A stretch of 64,000 nt of DNA, taken from the NCBI GenBank assembly GCA_964019135.1, contig OZ025250.1:53009357-53073356 (forward strand), in the 5' to 3' direction. The stretch is from Arenicola marina. Taxonomy: Eukaryota; Annelida; Polychaeta; Arenicolidae. Within the stretch, counting starts at the first letter, position 1, and the number at the start of each line of letters is the position of its first letter. Shown piece by piece: positions 22,801 to 34,800 of this stretch. The position numbers and the translations under genes were made by a program. Under the pieces are notes generated by a model. That model saw only the letters and a program-made list of their open reading frames with translations, ran no database searches and was not told the DNA's origin.

Positions 22801-25800
22801 AGCCACATCAGCAAAAATAACAATAAATAAAATAACATAAACTAAATGGTTTACCTTTAATGTGAACATAAATAATAATACTATTGAGTATTGGGATTGT
22901 AATAAGTTAGGTCTATGCTAACCACCAGACCACTGGAGTGCGATCTCCGGCCAGACGGCTGGTCTATGCTAACCACCAGACCACTGGAGTGCGATCTCCG
23001 GCCAGATGGCTGGTCTATGCTAACCACCAGACCACTGGAGTGTGATCTCTGGCTCGACGGCCGGTCTATGCTAACCACCAGACCACTGGAGTGCGATCTC
23101 CGGCCAGACGGCTGGTCTATGCTAACCACCAGACCACTGGAGTGTGATCTCCGGCCAGATGGCTGGTCTATGCTAACCACCAGACCACTGGAGTGTGATC
23201 TCCGGCCCGACGGCCGGTCTATGCTAACCACCAGACCACTGGAGTGCGATCTCCGGCCAGATGGCTGGTCTATGCTAACCACCAGACCACTGGAGTGCGA
23301 TCTCCGGCCAGATGGCTGGTCTATGCTAACCACCAGACCACTGGAGTGTGATCTCCGGCCAGATGGCTGGTCTATGCTAACCACCAGACCACTGGAGTGT
23401 GATCTCCGGCCCGACGGCTGGTCTATGCTAACGACCAGACCACTGGAGTGCGATCTCCGGCCAGATGGCTGGTCTATGCTAACCACCAGACCACTGGAGT
23501 GCGATCTCCGGCCAGATGGCTGGTCTATGCTAACCACCAGACCACTGGAGTGCGATCTCCGGCCAGATGGCTGGTCTATGCTAACCACCAGACCACTGGA
23601 GTGTGATCTCCGGCCAGATGGCTGGTCTATGCTAACCACCAGACCACTGGAGTGTGATCTCCGGCCAGATGGCTGGTCTATGCTAACCACCAGACCACTG
23701 GAGTGTGATCTCCGGCCAGATGGCTGGTCTATGCTAACCACCAGACCACTGGAGTGTGATCTCCGGCCAGATGGCTGGTCTATGCTAACCACCAGACCAC
23801 TGGAGTGTGATCTCCGGCCCGACGGCTGGTCTATGCTAACCACCAGACCACTGGAGTGTGATCTCCGGCCAGATGGCTGGTCTATGCTAACCACCAGACC
23901 ACTGGAGTGTGATCTCCGGCCCGACGGCTGGTCTATGCTAACCACCAGACCACTGGAGTGCGATATCCGGCCAGACGGCTGGTCTATGCTAACCACCAGA
24001 CCACTGGAGTGTGATCTCCGGCCCGATGGCTGGTCTATGCTAACCACCAGATCACTGGAGTGCGATCTCCGGCCAGACGGCTGGTCTATGCTAACCACCA
24101 GACCACTGGAGTGAGATCTCTGGCTCGACGGCTGGTCTATGCTAACCACCAAACCACTGGAGTGTGATCTCTGGCCCGACGGCTGGTCTATGCTAACCAC
24201 CAGACCACTGGAGTGCGATCTCCGGCCAGACGGCTGGTCTATGCTAACCACCAGACCATTGGAGTGTGATCTCTGGCCCGACGGCTGGTCTATGCTAACG
24301 ACCAGACCACTGGAGTGCGATCTCCGGCCAGATGGCTGGTCTATGCTAACCACCAGACCACTGGAGTGCGATCTCCGGCCAGATGGCTGGTCTATGCTAA
24401 CCACCAGACCACTGGAGTGAGATCTCTGGCTCGACGGCTGGTCTATGCTAACCACCAAACCACTGGAGTGCGATCTCCGGCCCGATGGCTGGTCTATGCT
24501 AACCACCAGACCACTGGAGTGCGATCTCCGGCCCGACGGCTGGTCTATGCTAACCACCAGACCATTGGAGTGTGATCTCTGGCCCGACGGCTGGCCTATG
24601 CTAACCACCAGACCACTGGAGTGCGATCTCCGGCCAGATGGCTAGTCTATGCTAACCACCAGACCACTGGAGTGCGATCTCCGGCCAGATGGCTGGTGTA
24701 TGCTAACCACCAGACCACTGGAGTGTGATCTCCGGCCAGATGGCTGGTCTATGCTAACCACCAGACCACTGGAGTGCGATCTCCGGCCAGATGGCTGGTC
24801 TATGCTAACCACCAGACCACTGGAGTGCGATCTCCGGCCAGACGGCTGGTCTATGCTAACCACCAGACCACTGGAGTGCGATCTCCGGCCAGATGGCTGG
24901 TCTATGCTAACCACCAGACCACTGGAGTGCGATCTCCGGCCCGATGGCTGGTCTATGCTAACCACCAGACCACTGGAGTGTGATCTCCGGCCAGATGGCT
25001 GGTCTATGCTAACCACCAGACCACTGGAGTGCGATCTCCGGCCAGACGGCTGGTCTATGCTAACCACCAGACCACCGGAGTGTGATCTCCGGCCAGATGG
25101 CTGGTCTATGCTAACCACCAGACCACTGGAGTGTGATCTCCGGCCAGATGGCTGGTCTATGCTAACCACCAGACCACTGGAGTGTGATCTCCGGCCAGAT
25201 GGCTGGTCTATGCTAACCACCAGACCACTGGAGTGTGATCTCCGGCCAGATGGCTGGTCTATGCTAACCACCAGACCACCGGAGTGTGATCTCCGGCCAG
25301 ATGGCTGGTCTATGCTAACCACCAGACCACTGGAGTGTGATCTCCGGCCAGATGGCTGGTCTATGCTAACCACCAGACCACTGGAGTGAGATCTCTGGCT
25401 CGACGGCTGGTCTATGCTAACCACCAGACCACTGGAGTGCGATCTCCGGCCAGATGGCTGGTCTATGCTAACCACCAGACCACTGGAGTGTGATCTCCGG
25501 CCCGACGGCTGGCCTATGCTAACCACCAGACCACTGGAGTGCGATCTCCGGCCAGATGGCTGGTCTATGCTAACCACCAGACCACTGGAGTGTGATCTCC
25601 GGCCCGACGGCTGGCCTATGCTAACCACCAGACCACTGGAGTGCGATCTCCGGCCAGATGGCTGGTCTATGCTAACCACCAGACCACTGGAGTGTGATCT
25701 CCGGCCAGATGGCTGGTCTATGCTAACCACCAGACCACTGGAGTGCGATCTCCGGCCCGATGGCTGGTCTATGCTAACCACCAGACCACCGGAGTGCGAC

Positions 25801-28800
25801 CTCCGGCCAGATGGCTGGTCTATGCTAACCACCAGACCACTGGAGTGTGATCTCCGGCCAGATGGCTGGTCTATGCTAACCACCAGACCACTGGAGTGCG
25901 ATCTCCGGCCAGATGGCTGGTCTATGCTAACCACCAGACCACTGGAGTGTGATCTCCGGCCCGACGGCTGGTCTATGCTAACGACCAGACCACTGGAGTG
26001 CGATCTCCGGCCAGATGGCTGGTCTATGCTAACCACCAGACCACTGGAGTGTGATCTCCGGCCAGATGGCTGGTCTATGCTAACCACCAGACCACTGGAG
26101 TGTGATCTCCGGCCCGACGGCTGGTCTATGCTAACGACCAGACCACTGGAGTGCGATCTCCGGCCAGATGGCTGGTCTATGCTAACCACCAGACCACTGG
26201 AGTGTGATCTCCGGCCAGATGGCTGGTCTATGCTAACGACCAGACCACTGGAGTGCGATCTCCGGCCAGATGGCTGGTCTATGCTAACCACCAGACCACT
26301 GGAGTGTGATCTCCGGCCAGATGGCTGGTCTATGCTAACGACCAGACCACTGGAGTGCGATCTCCGGCCAGATGGCTGGTCTATGCTAACCACCAGACCA
26401 CTGGAGTGCGATCTCCGGCCCGACGGCTGGTCTATGCTAACCACCAGACCACTGGAGTGCGATCTCTGGCCCGACGGCTGGTCTATGCTAACCACCAGAC
26501 CACTGGAGTGCGATCTCCGGCCCGACGGCTGGTCTATGCTAACCACCAGACCACTGGAGTGTGATCTCCGGCCCGACGGCTGGTCTATGCTAACCACCAG
26601 ATCATGCGAGTAATCCCCTCAAATATAGAAAAACAGATTGCTCAGTTGTTTCAAAAGTAATTTTACCGCCCCAACCCCACCCCGCCGAAAAAGTACAGAA
26701 GCTTTCTGACACCCACCCCGCCCTAAACTAGAAGATAAACGCCCTGCCCCCCTCCCGCCCGAAAAAGCACAAAAGACATCCACTCCACCCAAAACTAGAA
26801 GATACAGAACAGTTATTTCAAAACACAAACGCCACAAAACTATAAATGACCTTCACCTTCTTCCTGCGACGCCGCGTCTGCGTCCGCGTCGGCATCCCCC
26901 TCATTTCGGCGTTTGAGTTTCTTCTTGCGCATGCGCTCCTTGCGTGCCTTGGCCGTCGACTGGTTGAGCTTAGCCTCGAGCTGATCCAGTCTGTTCACCG
27001 CCAGATGGATGTCCGTCTTGCTGACGTCCACGCGTCCCACGTCGTAAACCAGGGGCTTGGGCAAGCGGCCTGCCGCCAGGTTACGGAGTCTGTAAGGGAC
27101 ATGAGAGCATTAAAGTAATGACATGGACTAGAGGCTTAGGCAAGCGGCCTGCCGCCAGGTTACGGAGTCTGTACGGGACATGAGAGGAGGGGGTTGTCTT
27201 AAAGTAATGATCTGAACTAGAGGCTTGGGCAAGCGGCCTGCCTCCAGGTTACGGAGTCTGTATGGGACATGAGAGGAGGGGTTGCCCCACCTTTCGGGTT
27301 GACACTCCCCTCCCTCCTTCCCCGGTCGCAATATTGTTGAACCAACCTAAGGTGCCACCCCTCGCCCCCCCATTTTGTTTCAAAATCCTAGATCCCCACT
27401 AATTTAAAACCCTAGCAAAAGCCTGTTTAATTTATAAATTATTGCCATTTCCATAGGATTCAAGGGTGGTATGTGTTAATGTTTGCTGGATTTCCGATTG
27501 AAATTACCTTTTGGGTATGGGGGGGGGGGGGGGGATTGTCTAAGATCATTTAGAACATTCTTGCCGGTATTATATACAATATATTATTTTCCTGTTTATA
27601 CATCACTTTATCCGGTACAGGTCACTGTGTCACTGAAGGATCTGTATACGATATGTAACAGTGGATGCAGATGTTTACGTCTATTCATGTCTGTCTCGTG
27701 GGGTTGACATTTAGCATCCCGCCAGTATATGCCCACCAACCCACCCACCCACCTCTTGACGTGTAAGTAGAGTTTGCCGCGGTTCTTGGAGATGCAGGTC
27801 GGGGCGCTGGCGGCTTCAAACAGGCGGTCGGCCAGTCGAGTGCAGTCCAGCTAAAATAAAAAAAAACAACCAAATACAATGCCTATATACCAAGATACAG
27901 TATGGAATATACTAAAATATTTTTTTTTTTTTACAAAATACGACATCATACCCGATACAAAACTTTGATAAACATACATTTAGCGCCGGTTTGTCTTTTT
28001 CCTCCTCTTCCTCTTCCTTTGTCTCCTCCTGGTCCGTTTCTGTCTGTGTCTGTTCCCGCCTCAGCTTGGTCTCGGTCCTCTCCTCAACCCCGCCGACCAC
28101 CCGCCGCAACACGTGCTTGAAGACCGCACGGCTGGAGCAACAACACAATGACAAACACATCATTTGAGGGGTACGGACCATTTTTTACGACAGTGAAACC
28201 TGGCGGACGTCTGTGGTGCAGGCAAAGTCGTTACGACATTGAAAACTGGCGGAGATCAGTGGTGCAGGCACAGTTTGTACGACATTGAAACCTGGCGGAT
28301 ATCTGTGGTGCAGGCAACGTTTTTATGACATTGAAATCTGGCGGAGATCTGTTTTGCAGGCAACGTTGTTACGACATTGAAATCTGGGGGAGATCTGTGG
28401 TGCAGACAACGTTTTTACGACATTGAAACCTGGTGGAGATCTGTATTGCAGGCAAAGTTGTGACGACATTGAAATCTGGCGGAGATCCGTGCTGCAGCAA
28501 ACTTTTTTTAAACCAAGTTATAGCAAAAAAACAAGAGGTAAGATTTAAATTAATTTTTGAAAAAAGAAACCTAGCTTTACTTGCGAGCGTAGCTATATTT
28601 TAATTTAGGACAAACATATATATATATATATATATACGGTTCCAGGGTTACCTGGTGAGCTTCGTCAGCATCTGGAGGTATGGGTCTAAGAAAACAAGGA
28701 TCTGTTCGCAGGTCAACTGGAAAAGAAATAAAAATACCATTGTCGAGCGATAATACATAAATATGAAGTTATGTACCCCTATATAGCAACCGTAGTAACA

Positions 28801-31800
28801 GGCATTTTATTGCAAATTGCGTGTGTGGCCACGGTAAAGATACCCATACCCGGTTCACCTAAATAGATGACCAAATAGCTTTCATAAAGAGCACGCTTTT
28901 GTAACTACCTCAATAGGAATGAAAGCAATATATTTACCTGGAAGAGCCCTATGTTGATTACAGCTTAACTTTTAAGACTTTTACCTGGAACAGCCCTATG
29001 TATTGGCAGCTTTAACTAGAACAGCCCTATGTCACATTGACCCACCTCCGCGGCGCCCACTTTCTCCAGCTCATCCAGATAGATGTCGGCCACGTGAAAG
29101 CGGACGCCGTCCGGAATGGCGTCGTGATCCGGATTCAAGGGCCCCGTCTGGAGCGAGGAGAGGAGTCCGGAGACCAGGTCCTGCCGCCACCCCTGGCGGC
29201 GCACCAGGTCGAAGCTCTGGTTCAGCATCCGCCGCATCAGCTATGGAGAGGCCAACACTGGTCAGGACGCTTTCTACTATAATAGGTATTATCCCATATC
29301 CAGTATTACGTGACATCCATATAACTATCTTGCATGCTGAGCATTATCTTGTATTTGGTGTTATCTTGTATCTGCTGCTATCTGGTATTATTTTGTATCT
29401 GGTATTATCTCGTACCTTGTGCTGTCTTGTATCTGATGTTATTTTGTATCTGATGTTATCTTGTATCTGGTGTTATTTTGTATCTGGTGTTATCTTGTGT
29501 GATATATATCTGATGTTATCTTCGTGTTTTTTTGTATCTCATGTTATCTTGTATCTGGTGTCATCTTGTTTCTTGGTATCATCCTGTAGCATATGTTATC
29601 TCGTATCTGGTGTTATTTGGTATGTGGTGTCATTTTGTATCTGGTGTTATTTGGTATGTGGTGTCATTTTGTATCTGTGTTTCTCTTGCATCTGATGTTA
29701 TCTTACAGTAAGTTCGAACTTAAATCTGGTATTATCTTGCAAATAGTGCTACCTTACATCTAGCATTATCTTCTATCATATTTGCAGTGTTACTTGTTAC
29801 TTAATTAATAACATCCAACAAAAAAAAGTCAGATTCAGAGTCACAACGATATGAATACGGCGAGCGAGACACACACACTCCTTCTCAATATGAAGACTTT
29901 TGCTGAAATAGACCCATTATAAGCCATTTTAGACTAAATCTTATCGCGCCAAATCGTTTTTAGCGCTGACTTTGGGCTGCCTTTAGAATGGATCTGCAGC
30001 TAACATGATCTACGGCCAAGTGAGTGTAACGATGCAATAACCCGCGCTCACCAACATGAACTTGTCAAGGCGCAGGCGGTCTATGCCATACCACTCCCGG
30101 ATTTCAGTCTTGAAGAATGTGTCGATGAAGAGCAGAGCCAACTCGTCCTTCTTGAAGCAGTGGATCAGCTGGGCAATCCGATCGGTCAGCTCCTCCTGGT
30201 GAGAGAATGAAAGTATAGTCAGAACAGTTCTCCTGGAATGAAGACATAGTCAGAAAATTCCCTGTGTCCGCAGATAACCGGTCAGAAACCTTCAGGTAAA
30301 ACAGAATGCAGATAAATTGTCTTGAAGACAAAACGCAAATAACTGTTCAGAGAGCATTCATTGAAGACAAAATGCAGATAACTGGTCAGAAGCTTCCCTT
30401 GAAGACAGAATGAATTTCTTTGTAAATGATATCCCCCTAAATAGGAAGGAATGAAAGCCTTGGAGAGAGAAAGATAACGTAACAATAACACATCCACAAC
30501 ATCTAAATATTTCTCAAAATTGGTGGGTGCAACTTATACACCGGTGCGACTTATACCCCTGTGCAACTTCTACACCAGTGCGAATTATACACCGGTGTGA
30601 CTTATACACCAGTGCGACTTATACCCCTGTGCAACTTCTACACCAGTGCGAATTATACACCGGTGCGACTTATACACCGGTGCGACTTATACACCGGTGC
30701 GACTTATACCCAGGAAACCTATATCTTACCTGAACCAATGGTTTATCACACATCCACATACAGTAGTGCAGTCCCTTCCATATCTTCAGTAAGTCTTCTT
30801 CAGTAAATGTACCTGCAGCAGAAAATACCAGGACTATCAATATCCTTTAACATAAAATAAAATGAGCATTTTCACTTAATCTAACTAAATATATTGACCG
30901 GAGTGAATAAATAAATGAAAAAAAATGGTATGAGACATATAATACAAGTGTTATAGTGCCATAAATGATAGCAGAGATATACAGTAGATCTCTTTTGATG
31001 TTAGCTATTAATATATATGTATTGGCGATAATTTGTGATGGTCAGTTTCCTATTGTCATATTGAAAATTGTCTTCCAAGGGTTACATCATATTATTTTAA
31101 TAATATGAATAGGCATTGCCTAAGTTGCGAGCTCATCCAAATTAAAAAATAATAAAGGCCTAGATCTTGAAGCTGCTGTATCAACTGCAGCAGCCAGCTG
31201 TCCTAATCTTATAGGTTTCTAGACAACTAGACCCAAAACCAACACGGGTATAGTTGGTTTGAGGTTGAGTTAGCTTGGGGTTGAGTAGGTGATGGGTCGG
31301 GCGTGTCGTGGGTCGAGTTGACTAGATGCTGTCTTATATCTGCTGTATTAGCTGAAGTAGTTTATATTCTTAAAGCTGCCTGTACTGAAATATCTTATTT
31401 AAGTTTTAGAAATGATGTTTTTATCTATTTCTTTTAATTAAAAATAAGATGGATGGTTTAGTTGTTTAACAGTAATATTTGGGCTTAAAGTCATATATAT
31501 GCAGAGAAATACAAAAATAAGTAGTTGCTTGAGTCTATAATTAATCATATTAGATCTATTTTATGATAATTAATATCTTATTCATTTTTAATTTTCTGAC
31601 CCTTTTTTCCTTTTGCCAAAATTATATATAGATCTAGGTTGATGAGATATCTTTAAATCAAATTTAAAGCTGGTCATAGATTTATAGCAATCTATACCTA
31701 TCTATGTACCAGGTATATGTTCATAACAAAGCTAGATCTACACCCTTTCACAGAAAGTGCCCCAATATGGCAAAAAAAAAATTGATGACAACTTGTCCAT

Positions 31801-34800
31801 AAATATTTATATTGATATTAGAAGGACTTTAGTAGATCTATATCATTTCTATTAAAACTATTTTCGGAGGTAAGTCCTTAATGAAAAACATATTTTCATT
31901 GCCTGTTGTTACCTATCCATGAGAACAGATACTGAACCATTGCTAAATATACCATGAGTAAGCTTCTTGAACACTCACACCATGTCAGAAGTATGTTTTA
32001 TCATCATCCTTCTTCTTCTACCATTCTAGCAATCTATAACATATTTTATAGCATGCTTTCTGCGGTTGTGACCCGTCCATGAGAACATACACTGAACCTT
32101 TGCTAAATATACCACAAGTAAGTTTCTTGAACACTCACCACATGTCAGAAGTACAATACATGTATTTTTTATCATTATCCGTCTTCTTCTATCATCCTAG
32201 ATCTATACAATTTGCTTCCAATGTAATACTAGTATCTCTCACAAAAAATGTTTTTAGAAAGTAAAGATAAAAAAAGATAAGTAAACTGGGCATATGTTAC
32301 CAAATTTCCAGTGTATAAGTCACACCCACCACTTTTGAGAAAGTATTAGACTTGAGCCATAGATAAGTCGCACCAGTGTATAAGTAAAATGAAGTAAACT
32401 GACCATATGTTAGTTGCCTATTTACCGGTAGACACTTTTACATGCTAAACCCTGTTTATTATATATACTTGGTATCTCTATTTGAAAGTAATACTGCTTG
32501 AGTAGGAGTTGTCCAGGCAGTTTTCTGATCCTCAAAATGGTACACATGTGTTGCTTATCAATATGAGCTACTAAAACCGTTGTTTCAGTAATTGTTGCCT
32601 TTTTTATTAAACTTTTAATTCAATAATTGTTGCCTTTTTTATTACACTTTTTATTGAATAATTTTTGCCTTTTTTATTACACTTTTTATTGAATATTTGT
32701 TGCCTTTTTGAATAATACTTTAATTATTTGTCAGCAAGGGGATGTTGACAATACAAAGTACAACCATTTTTGTGTGAATATACTCAAAGCTTGACATTTT
32801 AAGAGGGGCTGTTTAGTTTCGGGAAAAGGGATTTCATTCAGTATTTGTTAAACTGTTGATATCCTAGGTCTTTTTGTCATAAAGTAGCCAGTGATATGTT
32901 TAATTTTCATGCCCAAATAGACTGGATATGAAAATATTTGTATGCCCTGTATTGTTTTGTGATGGTAATCTAGATCTATATTTGTCTGGCAGGGAAACCA
33001 GTTTTCGACATTTGACATTGAAAATTATTGTATTGGGACAATTTTAAACTTAAAATGTTGCTTCAAGAGGAATAAAATATATACATTCTGCATTTGATTA
33101 AAAATCATAATAATGGCATTAATTTAAATAAGTTATATAGATTCAAATCATTTGAAAATTAACAAAAATAGCACTGAAAAACAGCTATTTTTTAAAATCA
33201 TAGATGAGTGATATGGTTGTGAATAAATCTGAATTATCCTGGGGTGTCAAAAGTAGGCAAAATGTGTCAAAAATAGGAAATAGTAAGTCATGCGAACAAT
33301 ATATAATAAAATATTCTTAAAATATTTACAGTTTTGGTTGAAACTCCTGTTTAATTTTTCTCAATTAAACTCTTCAAATTATATATTTCAGGGGTGGAGG
33401 CATTTGAAATATAGGTTTGGAATCTAGAAACCAGAATTAAATTGTTATATTTAAAAAGGCAAACACTGTAGCTGAAATTTTGATGTCCTAGAGATATGTG
33501 TCCGAATTAGGCAAAAGGTGTCAACTGTTAGGAAATTTTATAGATCTATGAACAATATATACCGGTAATAAAATATTTACAGTTTTTGTTTAAAATCCTA
33601 TTTAATTTGTCTCAAATATTCAAATTAGAGCTATATATATTTCATGGGTGGAGGCATCTAAAATATAGGTTTGGAATCATAATAGAGACCAGAACTGCAG
33701 CTGCAATTTGATGTCATATGGAAAATTTAGTGTTTGCCCTACCTACTTTTTAGTTTTACAGTGACAGACAGTGGTTTAAAGCCAAAGGCCCCAATTGGCC
33801 CAAAATAACTCGGTCTAAACATGATTCCAATTCATCAAATTAAAACCTGCATTCCAAATAGCAATAGGCCTACTTCTGTCAGGGTCACTGACACTGGTGT
33901 TGACCACAGCTATGCTTGTTCTTTCAACCAGTCCAGATTTATTTCATTCCTGTCTCCCTGACCATATCCATATGATATCTATGGCTAGCCTGAATGTTCA
34001 GACGTTACAGTTTGACAGTCTGATGCTTACTGTTATACAGTCACAAGAACAAGTGTCAAGACTGTACCGTCTGAACATTCAGGCTAGGCCTAATCTATGG
34101 CTAAAAGTAAAACATGTAAACATGCAGACTTTATCTGACTTGTTTTAGCTTGGACTAAAACTTTAGTTCAAGATCAAAATTAGGCAAAGCTGTCAATTAA
34201 GTTAGATGGTTTTATATCAAAATACCAACCTTCAATCTCAACAACACGTACTGACAAGTAGACGTCAACAAATCAACGACTAAGTCAGTTATTTGTCTAA
34301 TTTGACAGTTTGACAGACGGCGACGCGAAGACGACACTCGAATTGGTCACTTGTCTGACTTAAAAAATTGACAACCAGGGGCTGAAATATTCATGAAAAC
34401 TGTCATAGCAATCAGTTGAAATAAACAGATGACTTTCAAAAATAATACACACCTTGTCTAAATTTCTTATGACTTAGATCTATGCCAAACAGCAAAAAAA
34501 CAGTTGTGATTCGAACGCTTTTGCCAAATTCGCATTTTCCGGATGTTAGCATCAGACGGCGTTCCGCTAGTAGCCGGGAGAAATGGTGAATAAAAATGTA
34601 ATCAATGTTTTATAGTTTTCATAATCATAATCCTTCATTATTCAGACAAATAAAGCAATAAAATAATAATTTTAGGCGTATATTCTGTTATATAGTCTGG
34701 AACTTTCTGAAATGGCTCCTATTATCGCCTTCATTCTCGGCCATGACGCGCGGCCGACGTTTTTTTAATCGTATAGTATGGCAATGTATGGCAAGCCAAA

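Noticed and set aside
22881-26613. Long reading frames of 246-651 codons as real proteins
   Set aside because: They are products of a stop-free 51-bp repeat in an intron. Several frames on both strands are equally open and no start or splice context supports translation.
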